A program made the translations under genes and the position numbers. Of a stretch of 64,000 nt of DNA, positions 7,931-16,631 are shown one piece after another. The stretch is from G965197555 sp965197555. GTDB taxonomy: Bacteria > Chloroflexota > Dehalococcoidia > Lucifugimonadales > UBA3495. The stretch spans positions 310,001 to 374,000 of the forward strand of contig OZ240213.1 in assembly GCA_965197555.1 (NCBI GenBank), read 5' to 3'. The notes under the pieces are model-generated. The model did no database searches, was not told where the DNA came from, and was given only the letters and a program-made list of their open reading frames with translations. Every line of letters begins with the position of its first letter. Position 1 is the stretch's first letter.

Positions 7931-10237
7931 TTGCCGCCATTTGCGAAAGCGGCCTTCCTACTGCTACTCGTGCTTCCGGCTCTATGGCTTGCCGCCTGTG
8001 GCGACGGCGGCGATGCGCACCCCAATGCAAGTCCCGAGTCTAGACCCCCACAGACCTTAGATAGTCCCGTCCCGGGCAAGTCCGGCTCGGTGCCCCAGCA
8101 GCTGATTTCAAGTCCCACTGTCAGTCCCACCGCCACAACCGCGCCGCCGACGCCGTCTCCTGTTGACCTGCCGGTACCCACTTCACCTTCTCACATATCT
8201 CCATGGATTACCCAACGCTTGGACGCCGTCATCACTATCTATGACCTGACCCCGGCCGGGGAAAACCTGGTCGAAAGCCTGGACCTGCGCCACATGCGGG
8301 GGGAGCCGGGCTTCTTTGGCAGCTACGGGTTCAAAAGTTGGGCAGGGGTAGGGGAAGCCAAGCCAATGGAGGTTATGCATGAGATCAGCCACTCTTACTG
8401 GGGCGCCTCCCCGGTTGAGGGACTGCCCCGCTTGAGCTGGGACAAAAGGCCGGGCCAGGAACTGTCGTCGGCAATGCAGCAATACCACGCCGACATTCTG
8501 GCCTTCATGGCCCAACCACCTGATGACTATGAAGTGTTTCGGCAGCGCTTGCGCAACCTTCCCGGGTTATCCAGTCGGAACCCTGAGCCGTTGCTCCATA
8601 GCCTGGAAGCGGACATGGTCTACCACACCGGAGGCGATCTGGCACTGGTCCCGCCAATCCTCCAAAAGTATTGGAGCAAGTTCCTCGACAAAGGTCCGTT
8701 TGGCACCTGGTACGACGCCATGGGCTGGTACCAATCACTCCCCAGCGAAGACCGCGGGCCAGCAAACAAGTTTTTGGGATTCCAGCACCTAGACTTGCGT
8801 GGGCTGGTAGACCGTTGGCCCGACTCGAAGATTCTTTATCCGCTGGAAGCACGGAAGGATATCCTGGCGGCGGAACAGCGCCAGAGGCTCTTTGACCTAG
8901 CAGACCAGTTCGATTTACTGATAGGGGACCCACAAAAGGAGGAAGACTTCGAGTTCTGGCGACGTTATCTTCGGGATAAGCTGGTGCTACAGCGATCTCA
9001 CCCCGACTATTTGATTAACCTGCAACTGCCCAGGGCGAAAGACCTTGCACAAGCTTTGGACTACCTGAATGCAGTGGGGCGGCTTCCTGTTGATGAAAGG
9101 GCGGTCCAGATTATCGAACGACTGCCCAGTCAACCCTTCTTGATTAATTTCCTGCCAGTCTTGGACAATCCAACGCTGCTGGCAATCTTCGCCGACAATC
9201 CCCAGATTCCCAGTGGCAATACTCTACAAGCAACCGCCAGCTTCGTAGAACGATTGAGCACATTCAGTGGCGTTGTGGAGGCCATCCTGGCAGCGGCGCG
9301 GACCAGACCAGGGCTTGGTACCCAAGTTCTTGCGGAATACCTGGAAAGTGTCGACTACAGCCCAGAGGAAGACCTCAAAGTCTTCTTTGACTTGCTTCGG
9401 GACGCCGACCCGGAGACTGCGGCGGAAGTTGTTGCCGAGCTAGACAAGAGCGCAATAATACGGCTCGTCAAGGCTGCGCCGTTCCACCTGCGAACAATTC
9501 TCTCCCCGTCACGGCTCCTGAGTAAGCTTGACGTCTCGGCAGGTCCGGACACTCAATCCCTAGTCGACGGCGTGCGGCTGTTGATCGCAGAGCCTTCGGG
9601 TAACTATGTTGTGGATGAGCCATACCTCTCCGCTATGTACCAGGTGGTCGCCAAGGTGGCCGACACAGACCCGGCTGCCGCGCTGCTGATTGCCCAAGAC
9701 CCACTATTTCCTCTGGAGGGCCTAGTCAGGCAGAAACCTTCCAGCGCAGTGGGGTTGCTGGTTTGGGACATCTCCTCCTCAGCCCGGTTGGTCCGTGACA
9801 GCGACCCCATCTTGGCGCCTCCTGCCCGTATCATCTACCGTCTGATATCGGCCGACCCAAGCGCCGCCGCCACCATCCTGTTGGCCATGGAGGACATCGG
9901 TGAGCAAATGTTGGTGTCAGAGGCCCTGGGTTACATCGCCTACGACTCCTCCCGGCGGGAGCGCTTTCCTGGCCTCTCCATCTCATTGGAACGTGATGGA
10001 GAATTCTTGCAAGCGTTAGTCAGCCAGGAAAGCGCTCCCTGGCTGGAAGCCCATTTAGACCAAGCGTTTAGCTTGTTCGGTACCCGGGCAACCAACAATC
10101 AGGTGGGCAGCCAATTCCTGCTAGAGTTCGGTTCGACCCTTGAAGCGGCGGCGGCAACCGTTCAGGACCCCACGGCGCGCGGCCAGTTAAATGACATCAT
10201 CTTTCGAGTTACTTCAAAGCACGGAGCCCATCGTTAG
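7931..10237 (+). CDS. Large lipoprotein with an HExxH zinc-protease-like motif
   Basis: 768 residues. The N-terminus is a lipoprotein signal (hydrophobic run, then LAAC with Cys23), followed by a Pro/Ser/Thr-rich linker to about residue 90. HEISH at 150-154 (in MEVMHEISHSYWG) matches the zinc-binding HExxH of metallopeptidases; a third ligand is not obvious, since the position 18 residues after the motif is not Glu. The rest, about 300-768, is helical with repeated Asp-Pro turns and Ala/Leu-rich segments. Start TTG at 7931. It overlaps the convergent exchanger gene by 29 bases. I do not recognise the family; peptidase activity is an inference from one motif. Confidence 0.65.
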   Translation: MPPFAKAAFLLLLVLPALWLAACGDGGDAHPNASPESRPPQTLDSPVPGKSGSVPQQLISSPTVSPTATTAPPTPSPVDLPVPTSPSHISPWITQRLDAVITIYDLTPAGENLVESLDLRHMRGEPGFFGSYGFKSWAGVGEAKPMEVMHEISHSYWGASPVEGLPRLSWDKRPGQELSSAMQQYHADILAFMAQPPDDYEVFRQRLRNLPGLSSRNPEPLLHSLEADMVYHTGGDLALVPPILQKYWSKFLDKGPFGTWYDAMGWYQSLPSEDRGPANKFLGFQHLDLRGLVDRWPDSKILYPLEARKDILAAEQRQRLFDLADQFDLLIGDPQKEEDFEFWRRYLRDKLVLQRSHPDYLINLQLPRAKDLAQALDYLNAVGRLPVDERAVQIIERLPSQPFLINFLPVLDNPTLLAIFADNPQIPSGNTLQATASFVERLSTFSGVVEAILAAARTRPGLGTQVLAEYLESVDYSPEEDLKVFFDLLRDADPETAAEVVAELDKSAIIRLVKAAPFHLRTILSPSRLLSKLDVSAGPDTQSLVDGVRLLIAEPSGNYVVDEPYLSAMYQVVAKVADTDPAAALLIAQDPLFPLEGLVRQKPSSAVGLLVWDISSSARLVRDSDPILAPPARIIYRLISADPSAAATILLAMEDIGEQMLVSEALGYIAYDSSRRERFPGLSISLERDGEFLQALVSQESAPWLEAHLDQAFSLFGTRATNNQVGSQFLLEFGSTLEAAAATVQDPTARGQLNDIIFRVTSKHGAHR

Positions 10238-11261
10238 CCTCCTCTGCCGCCCCGGCGTGATCTCCTCCGGCAGCACCCAGGGTGGCCACACCCACCGCTC
10301 CAGCAATGTAGATGGCGGCCATCAAAGCGAGACCGGCAGCCACAACCGGTCTCCTCAAACGGTCCCGGCTCAGGATCAGCACCAACCCGAAGAGGATCAG
10401 ACCGACAGCCACAGCGCCGGCGACAAAGTGGGCCGGTTCCGCTTGGTCAAGTAACACGCCATCCCGGTAAAACAGGTCCGCGTAGAACAAGATGGTCACG
10501 TTGAACACGCAGCTACCGTAGAGCCCCGCCACTCCTAGGTCAGCGGCACCGATGCGGGCAGCGGCGACGGTGGCGGAGGCTTCGGGCATGGTGGTGACCA
10601 TAGAAATGGCGAGGATTCCCAGGGTGCTCGACGCTACACCGGTAATCTCCGCTATCTGGTCGGTGCTCCAGGCTAAAAAGAACCCGGCGACCACCACCCC
10701 GGCGGAAACGAGGCCAAACATCACCCAGGCACGACGTAGGGTCATATCCGCGGACTCTTCCTCCTCGTAGTCGGTCCTTTTAGGGCGTGTCACGTATACA
10801 ACCCGCATCCCTACCAGAAAAAGCAGCAGCAGAACCACTGAGGACAGGCCGACCTCCCAGAATGACAGGCCCATCCTGAACAATCCGAACAACAAAGCGG
10901 CCCCGGTCATGATCGCAGATATTACGATCAAATAACCCTGCTCCGGTGCCACCTGCTGGAGGAACCGCACGCCACCGAAGATCAAAGCCACCACCGACAG
11001 CGTCAACACGTTTTTCATGTTGGCTCCGAACACGGCTCCCAGGGCCAGCGCCGGGTTGGGCGGGTCCAGTCTGACAGCTGAAATATTCGTTGAAAGCTCC
11101 GGTAAGGAGGTGGCCAGGGCTAGCAAGATACTGCCTACAAAGAGGCGCCCCCATCCAGTGAGGGACGCCAGCGCGTCGCCGTACACCGCCAGACGGGTTC
11201 CGAAAAAAATGACCGCAGCGGCGCTGGCCAGGAACACCAGCACAGCTATCGTCAGGTCCAT
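10209..11261 (-). CDS. Sodium/calcium exchanger family membrane protein
   Basis: 350 residues with about ten hydrophobic segments in two halves. Each half has the alpha-repeat of the CaCA superfamily: LALATSLPELSTNISAV in the first and SMVTTMPEASATVAAARIG in the second, containing the acidic residues that bind the cation. The protein probably exchanges Ca2+ for Na+ or H+ across the cytoplasmic membrane. A loop with EEEESAD in the middle separates the halves. The 3' end overlaps the lipoprotein gene tail to tail. Confidence 0.85.
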   Translation of the reverse strand: MDLTIAVLVFLASAAAVIFFGTRLAVYGDALASLTGWGRLFVGSILLALATSLPELSTNISAVRLDPPNPALALGAVFGANMKNVLTLSVVALIFGGVRFLQQVAPEQGYLIVISAIMTGAALLFGLFRMGLSFWEVGLSSVVLLLLFLVGMRVVYVTRPKRTDYEEEESADMTLRRAWVMFGLVSAGVVVAGFFLAWSTDQIAEITGVASSTLGILAISMVTTMPEASATVAAARIGAADLGVAGLYGSCVFNVTILFYADLFYRDGVLLDQAEPAHFVAGAVAVGLILFGLVLILSRDRLRRPVVAAGLALMAAIYIAGAVGVATLGAAGGDHAGAAEEANDGLRALK

Positions 11262-11293
11262 ACCGAACGCCTCCCAGCTATCCTAGCAACCTG

Positions 11294-11364
11294 GACGCCC
11301 ACAAGGGGCGCCCCTACAACCGGCCACCAACCTTATCTCGTAGGGGCAACTCTTGTGGTTGCCC
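11294..11364. repeat. Inverted pair of a GTAGGGGC..CTTGTGG..GCCC-type intergenic repeat
   Basis: 11294-11317 and 11340-11364 are inverted copies of a short GC-rich unit (GTAGGGGC, six to eight bases, TTGTGG, GCCC or GCGT). Together they can fold into a long hairpin between the exchanger start and the leuB stop. Similar GTAGGGGCGACC-type repeats are common between genes in Chloroflexota, by general knowledge. Confidence 0.6.
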
Positions 11365-11393
11365 TGTCTCGAGCCACCTAACCCCGGCTGGGC

Positions 11394-12485
11394 TCAACCC
11401 AGAGCTTGGACGATGCGGCTTCCCATCTCCACGGTTGTCACCTGGGGCGCACCGGGCGTCGCTATGTCCGCAGTGCGCGCTCCTTGGGTCAGCACCTGGT
11501 CCACCGCCCTTTCCACTACCGCGGCCTCTTCCGTCAAGCCCAGAGAATAGCGGAGCATCAGGGCCACGCTCAAAATGGAAGCAACAGGATTGGCGATCCC
11601 CTGACCGGCAATGTCCGGCGCGCTGCCATGAATCGGTTCGTAAAGGCCCCGGGTGCGTTGGCCTGCCACCGGCACGCCGGCCAAACTGGCGGAGGGCAAC
11701 ATACCCATGGAGGCGCCCAACACCGACGCCTCGTCGGTCAATATATCTCCGAAAGTATTCTCGGCGACGATCACGTCAAACCGTGCCGGGCGCTGTATCA
11801 ATTGCATGGCGCAGGCATCGACCAGTACATGCTCAAGCTCTACATCGGCGTAATCGGCGGCCAAGCGAGTGGCCGTCTGCCGCCATAAGCGCGAGCACTC
11901 GAGGACGTTCGCCTTGTCCACTGAAACGAGCTTGCGCCGCCTGCTGCGGGCGAGCTCGAAGGCTACCCTGATGATTCGCTCGATCTCGGCTTCGTCGTAC
12001 CTCATGGTGTCCACTGCGGTCCAGCCTTGGGGAGTTTCTTGACGCTCTTTGGGCAGAGCGTAATAGAGACCCCCGGTAAGCTCCCGCACCACCACCAACT
12101 CCACTCCCTCAAGCACCTCGGCCTTCAGTACATTGGACTCAACCAGCGACGGATGGACGGTCACAGGCCGGATGTTGGCGAAGACGCCCAAATCAGCTCG
12201 TAACTGAAGCAGCCCGTCCTCCGGGCGTACCGGCAGAGCGGGGTCATCCCACTTGGGGCCTCCCACAGCGCCAAACAAGACTGCATCGGCGGCTTCTGCT
12301 ATCTCCCGGACCTCCGGCACCAGCGGTAGCCCATGGTTGTCTATGGAGATGCCGCCAACATCACCTTGATTAAGGTCAAACCGGTGGGCGAAGTTCCGGC
12401 CTACCGCCTCCAACACCTTCACACCCTCTGCCGTCACCTCAGGCCCTATGCCGTCGCCGCTCAAAACAGCAATATTGAAGTCCAC
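11394..12485 (-). CDS. leuB: 3-isopropylmalate dehydrogenase
   Basis: 363 residues from GTG at 12485. It oxidises and decarboxylates 3-isopropylmalate in leucine synthesis using NAD+. Family marks: LSGDGIGPEVTAEGV at the start, FGAVGGPKWD, RELTGGLYYALPKERQE, the Lys/Asp-containing VDKANVLECSRLWRQT, ENTFGDILTDEASVLGASMGMLPSASL, and EPIHGSAPDIAGQGIANP. An ATG 36 bases upstream exists, but GGAGG seven bases before the GTG supports the shorter form. leuA, leuC and leuD are not adjacent. An attenuator-like leader precedes the gene. Confidence 0.95.
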   Translation of the reverse strand: MDFNIAVLSGDGIGPEVTAEGVKVLEAVGRNFAHRFDLNQGDVGGISIDNHGLPLVPEVREIAEAADAVLFGAVGGPKWDDPALPVRPEDGLLQLRADLGVFANIRPVTVHPSLVESNVLKAEVLEGVELVVVRELTGGLYYALPKERQETPQGWTAVDTMRYDEAEIERIIRVAFELARSRRRKLVSVDKANVLECSRLWRQTATRLAADYADVELEHVLVDACAMQLIQRPARFDVIVAENTFGDILTDEASVLGASMGMLPSASLAGVPVAGQRTRGLYEPIHGSAPDIAGQGIANPVASILSVALMLRYSLGLTEEAAVVERAVDQVLTQGARTADIATPGAPQVTTVEMGSRIVQALG

Positions 12486-12518
12486 CTTATTGCCTCCAGT
12501 ACGAGAGTCCCTTTCCCT

Positions 12519-12555
12519 CAAAAAAACTGCCCATCCTCTTACCTCCAGGATGAGC
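12519..12555 (-). terminator. Rho-independent terminator/attenuator in the leuB leader
   Basis: On the minus strand GCTCATCCT (12555-12547) pairs with AGGATGGGC (12537-12529), nine pairs with one G-U, followed by seven T residues (12526-12520). It sits between a good promoter and leuB, so it would stop the leuB transcript unless disrupted. The upstream leader contains CCATCC, complementary to part of the 3' arm, and a CTACGCGGTTACCCG segment faintly like a T-box core. Confidence 0.6.
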
Positions 12556-12683
12556 CGACGGGTAACCGCGTAGTTGGCCCCTAGCTCCCAGCTTTAACCT
12601 GGGATGGCAGAGTATTTGGAAATCCTTGCCGAGCTGGCCATGCGCTACGCGTCGTTGGAATTATCCCAGTGAGAACCGGAAAC

Positions 12684-12713
12684 AGTATACCTACTACCGA
12701 CCAAGCCCATCAA
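12684..12713 (-). promoter_or_regulatory. leuB: Candidate promoter for the leuB leader
   Basis: Minus strand TTGATG (12713-12708), an 18-base spacer and TATACT (12689-12684). The predicted leader is about 190 bases long, which leaves room for transcription attenuation. The IS630 element lies a further 225 bases upstream. Confidence 0.5.
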
Positions 12714-12723
12714 ATTACCCCAA

Positions 12724-12745
12724 CTAAACTAAAGCCAAGGTGAAA
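12724..12745 (+). repeat. Solitary IS630-end-like sequence
   Basis: CTAAACTAAAGCCAAGGTG at 12724-12742 differs by one base from the left end of the IS630 element at 12939 and has the same orientation. No matching right end and no flanking TA are seen, so it is probably the remnant of an older copy. Confidence 0.6.
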
Positions 12746-12938
12746 TGCGCAGATGGTGAGGGTCAGACGACGGAGCCGGGTCATTCTCCAAGTACGGATG
12801 AGAGGGATTCACCGGCGCAACCTAGTAGACCAACAGCGTAGAAATGATGGGAAGTTCTTGCACGCAGGTTACGCTTTCAAATCGTGGTCGGGTAATCTCG
12901 TCAACCCAATTGCCCATCATTACAAAGATTTCGCTCTA

Positions 12939-14179
12939 CTAAACCAAAGCCAAGGTGAAACCCGCATTTGCGTCGGCTAGAATCAGGGAGGCATAGCGTC
13001 AGGACTGGGAGCAGATTGAGTGGGGATGGTGATGGGTATGAGGGGGATAAGGCCGGACTTGGAGGGGTGGCAGTTGGACTTGGCGAGTGTGCGCAGCAGG
13101 ATGTACCTAGCGCCGACACCCCGGGAGAGAGAACGGTGGCACGCACTGTGGCTCCTGTGCCGGGGCCTGACCGCCTCGGGCACCGCCCAGGCACTGGGCC
13201 GGGATGCTCACACCATCGGCAGATGGGCCGCCGCCTTCGGCGAGGGAGGGCCTGCAGCCTTGATATTCGAGCAGACCGGGGGTTCCCCCCCGCACTTGGC
13301 GAGACGCAACAGGCGAAGTTGACGGGGGCAGTGCAGGAGTTGCCCGAGATGTCGGGCATAGAAATGGCCAACTGGAACTGGAAAGTGGTGCGGCAGTTTG
13401 TCTCGAAGCGTTTCGGCATTGGCCTGAGCCGCAGCACTTGCCTGAACTATCTGCACCGCTTGGGGTTTGTCCTGAAGCGCCCCAAGAAGCGTCTGGTCAA
13501 GGCAGATGAGCAGAAGCGGGAGGCCTTCGTGGCGGAGTACGCCACCCTGTCGGACGAGGCGTGGCGTACGGGAGCGAAGATATTCTTCGCCGACGAGGCC
13601 CATTTCCGGGCCGATGCCGAATTGAGAGGCAAATGGGTGCTAAAGGGAGAGCCGGCCTTGGTGGACTCGACCAGCCCGAGCTATGGCGAAAAGGCCAGCT
13701 ACTACTCGGCAGTGTGCCTGGAGACCGGTGAGGTGGAGTGGATGGACCTGGAGGGGAATAGCAACTCCGGAACCTCGGCTGCCTTCCTGGAGCGGTTGCG
13801 GCAGAGGCACTCCGGGCCGCTCAACGTGATTTGGGACAACGCGCCGGCGCACCGCGGCGAAGCGGTGCGTGAGTATCTGCGGACGCCGGGCTTGGGGCTG
13901 CGGCTGATGAACCTGCCGGGCTACAGCCCGGACTTCAACGCCGATGAGGCCATCTGGGGCTGGGCAAGAGAGGAAGCCACCGGAAACCTGTGCTTGGGAA
14001 CCAAGGCCCTGGTAAAGGAGAGGGTCGGGAATTTCCTCTGCGGGCTGTCCATCCGGAAAGACGAGGTCAAGGGCCGCTGCCGCACCGTCCTGCAATCAAA
14101 GGCCGAAGGCTTTCTGCGAGAATCCCAGCCCAATCACCGATGTATTGTAAATGCACATCCCACCTTGGCTTTGGTTTAG
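12939..14179 (+). mobile_element. Complete IS630-family insertion sequence (1241 bases)
   Basis: Perfect 19-base terminal inverted repeats, CTAAACCAAAGCCAAGGTG at 12939-12957 and its complement at 14161-14179, with similarity continuing imperfectly inward for about 15 more bases. Both ends are flanked by TA (12937-12938 and 14180-14181), the expected IS630 target duplication. One transposase in two frames fills it. The TAG stop of the transposase is made by the last three bases of the element. Confidence 0.92.
13020..14179 (+). CDS. IS630-family transposase, two overlapping frames joined by a likely -1 frameshift
   Basis: Frame one (13020-13322) encodes an N-terminal helix-turn-helix (TASGTAQALGRDAHTIGRWA) ending in TGA. 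The second frame continues from about 13286 to 14179 with the DDE domain: IFFADEAHFRAD (first Asp), LNVIWDNAPAHRG (second Asp), PGYSPDFNADEAIWG (Glu). A run of seven C (13285-13291) lies where the frames meet and permits a -1 slip on C CCC CCG. Joined length is about 385 residues, normal for the family. Start GTG at 13020. It is either programmed frameshifting, known in many IS families, or a mutation. Confidence 0.85.
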
Positions 14180-14183
14180 TAAC

Positions 14184-14260
14184 TGTTCAGAATTCGTGAG
14201 ATAGCCACGGACACATCCCACCGTCATGCCCGCACACCACAAGGGTGGGAGCGTTCCTCC
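14184..14260 (+). repeat. Direct repeat copy A (TGTTCAGAATTCGTGAGAT family)
   Basis: The first 19 bases, TGTTCAGAATTCGTGAGAT, are identical to copy B at 17023. Similarity continues with gaps through a CCAC.GACAC..CCACCG.CATGCCCGC segment to GTTCCTC. It begins three bases after the TA of the IS630 element. Confidence 0.75.
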
Positions 14261-14870
14261 CCTCTAGACAGAACAGCTACGAAAAGTATGTTACCGAGCC
14301 CTCGCTGCAGCAGTGTGCTGCTCAGCGAAGCCAGCCCCGGCCCTTGCATCAGGCCCCACTATGCGCCAACCAGGGCATGTGTTGCAGAGTCCGGCGTCGG
14401 ACAACCGGCTGCGATGTCACAACAGTGTGGCTGCCTGCAGCCATCCTCATCGGATTGTGGGACTCTTCTTTAGCAACTTTCACAGAGAACAGCACCGGCG
14501 GACCAGAGGCATAAGCAGCGTTGCCAGTATTAATGCTGTGGTTCTCTCAACTATTGTGAGTGTCTCTCAAGGAAACCGCTATGCGCATAGCTCGGCGGTT
14601 GCGAGGCAGGAGAGGGCCCTCCCTCATCACCATAGACCCGATTTAGTCTTAGCCTACCCCGAGCCGAATCCTAGCTACGCCTTGGCCAACGCGGGAATTA
14701 TACGTCTAACGGATAGTAGTGAAATCTACCGACCATGGTTGAAAGGACCCCATTATTAACAACATCGTCGGCTCACACGAGGTACAAGGGAACCTCTATT
14801 GCAATCAAGAAGCCGCCCTACGGTGTCCCGAGTGATAAGACAGGTAATAACTCTTCCATTACTCACATGG
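14261..14870. other. Intergenic region of 610 bases
   Basis: Contains a few open frames but none with protein-like composition or ribosome sites. No tRNA or clear hairpin recognised. It may be decayed mobile DNA between repeat A and the nuclease-like gene. Confidence 0.4.
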
Positions 14871-15992
14871 CTATGTCCAACCAACCAGCTTAGCGACATC
14901 CTCACCTTCTTGCCATTGCATCTCGCTGTTATTCAAGCTCGCCCAAGGCAAGCTGGATAGGGGTTTAACAACCCCGCCATCAGTGCTCCAGGGATTCAAG
15001 TAGACACAAGCCGACGCTCTGGGAAGGTTCCACAAGTCGATGGAACGGAACATCAGAACCGAAGCAAGGCGAGTATAACGACCGTCGCCCCAAATCCCGT
15101 CTTTAGCACGACCATATCGGGTCTCCTTGCCGAACAGGACCTCCAGATCGATCCTCCGCCTATACTCATCATTGCCCCCGCCGGCAAACACGTCGCGGAG
15201 CCCAACAGCCACCATAAAAGGGGCATCCAGCTCGCCATATTTGCTAGATTTATCTCTCAATGCTTTTCGAACCAATGTAATACTGTCAACCCACTTGGCC
15301 TTGTACCGATCTATCAATAAGGGCAAAGAATCGGTTTTCCCTCGAGAGTCGCAAGGTACAGGTACCAGCCATCCCGTTAAGCTCCAGGTTCCGTGTTCAA
15401 TCCGCCTGCAAGGTGCAGCATATGTGCCCCCCTCATCGATCATCCGCTGGACCTCGTCAGGATGGTGATCAGCCACTAGTTCCTCGAATGGTCGAGTCAC
15501 CTCCTTCGCGTATAGTATCCTCCTTAGTTTGCCTTCCAAGTCAACGCCGATCTGAAAATGCGGAGAGGTCAACTGACTAAGTTTCCTGATTACGTCCTCC
15601 TCGTTTGCGCTACGTGTGAAAGGGCCCCTCTGCTGACCGACTGTTGTAGCTTCCAGATAGAATGAGCCTGTTCCATAGTCAACACAGAAGTCGGGATGTC
15701 CAGAGCTATCGGGTACCTCAGGATGTACGACCACTTCACATCCGAGCTGATTTAGTAATTCATGGAGAAACAGTTCGAACAATGCGCTTTCATGGGTATG
15801 GTCATCATTTGACCTAAACCTTCTCCTCAAGTCTTTCTTGGCTTCGTCAGGAAATCGCTCGAACCAAGACTCCAATAAGGCCCTGTGAAGGGCCGCATCG
15901 GGCCATTCATAAGAGTTAAGAACGGAAAACGCTGAGGTGTCTTTTGGGGCTTCGTTCAGGTCTTTGCGTTCAGTATCATCGAACAGAGTCAT
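14871..15992 (-). CDS. Hypothetical protein with a PD-(D/E)XK nuclease-like core
   Basis: 373 residues. An N-terminal helix with HESALFELFLHELL (Glu68) is followed by the strand-turn-strand GCEVVVHPEVP, GHPDFCVDYG and FYLEATTVG: Pro100-Asp101 and Glu114-Ala-Thr. This is the layout of the PD-(D/E)XK fold except that the usual Lys after ExX is Thr. The remaining 250 residues lack a motif I know. It lies alone in the repeat-bounded islet, with no methylase next to it, so it may be an orphan nuclease or a defence-type protein. The AT content is a little higher than in neighbours. Confidence 0.6.
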   Translation of the reverse strand: MTLFDDTERKDLNEAPKDTSAFSVLNSYEWPDAALHRALLESWFERFPDEAKKDLRRRFRSNDDHTHESALFELFLHELLNQLGCEVVVHPEVPDSSGHPDFCVDYGTGSFYLEATTVGQQRGPFTRSANEEDVIRKLSQLTSPHFQIGVDLEGKLRRILYAKEVTRPFEELVADHHPDEVQRMIDEGGTYAAPCRRIEHGTWSLTGWLVPVPCDSRGKTDSLPLLIDRYKAKWVDSITLVRKALRDKSSKYGELDAPFMVAVGLRDVFAGGGNDEYRRRIDLEVLFGKETRYGRAKDGIWGDGRYTRLASVLMFRSIDLWNLPRASACVYLNPWSTDGGVVKPLSSLPWASLNNSEMQWQEGEDVAKLVGWT

Positions 15993-16250
15993 TGATGGTA
16001 GTCTTCTCCCTGATTCGCAATTGCCTCTCGCAAATTTCGACAGCCGCCTCTCCTATCTCGATGATTTATCACTTTACCATAGTTCCTAAACAATAGATGG
16101 AGCATAAACAGCAAGCCGAATGCAACCCCCCCACAACCCCCCTGACACCTCACCCTTGCCTCCTCCGCTGCCCACTCCCTACCATCATATTAAGCAACAA
16201 TCAAAACCTTACCTAATCGCTTCACTGGCCACTGAGGCCCATGGCTCACT

Positions 16251-16631
16251 TTGGCACAAAATGGCACACAAATAAAAAACCCAGACCTCTCCCCCCGCCA
16301 GCAATCAGCACTTCCCATCCTCGCCCCTGCGTCTTCCATCGCCCAAGCCGCCCGCCTCTCCAGGGTCGGCCGCCGCACCCTATATCGCTGGCTCCAGGAC
16401 TCTGACTTTTGCGCCGAGCTCGCCAAAGGACAGATCCAAGGCCTCACCCTTCAAGCCGTCCTCCACCTAGGCGACTTCCTGGAAGACCCTAACCCGGACA
16501 TCCGGTTGCGCGCTATCCGCGCCATCCATAGCTACTCCACCAAGCTTAACGAATTCCAGCAACTCCAACAGGAGGTCCAAGCTCTGGAGGACTCCCTCCC
16601 CCTTTGGGCCAGCCAGGACCAGAACCGATGA
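16251..16631 (+). CDS. Small HTH protein resembling phage phBC6A51-type / terminase small-subunit-like domain
   Basis: 126 residues. LSPRQQSALPILA, then SSIAQAARLSRVGRRTLYRWLQDSDFCAELAKGQ is a helix-turn-helix as in small terminase-like and IS-like DNA-binding proteins. The C-terminal part (residues 65-110) is a helix with repeated Gln and Leu, possibly a coiled coil. Its stop TGA overlaps the ATG of the next reading frame (ATGA), so the two were co-translated. The partner is broken, so the pair is probably decaying. Confidence 0.6.
   Translation: MAQNGTQIKNPDLSPRQQSALPILAPASSIAQAARLSRVGRRTLYRWLQDSDFCAELAKGQIQGLTLQAVLHLGDFLEDPNPDIRLRAIRAIHSYSTKLNEFQQLQQEVQALEDSLPLWASQDQNR

Noticed and set aside
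11406..11971. Long plus-strand frames opposite leuB
   Set aside because: Antisense shadows of a well-conserved gene.
12600..12660. Leader peptide in the leuB leader
   Set aside because: A 15-codon frame exists, but it contains no leucine run and has no ribosome site.
12968..13280. N-terminal part of the longer transposase frame
   Set aside because: The residues before 13286 in this frame are Arg/Gly-rich and unlike any HTH; the real N-terminus is in the other frame from 13020.
14313..14759. 148-codon plus-strand frame
   Set aside because: Composition is not protein-like, no ribosome site, and it lies in repeat-associated noncoding DNA.
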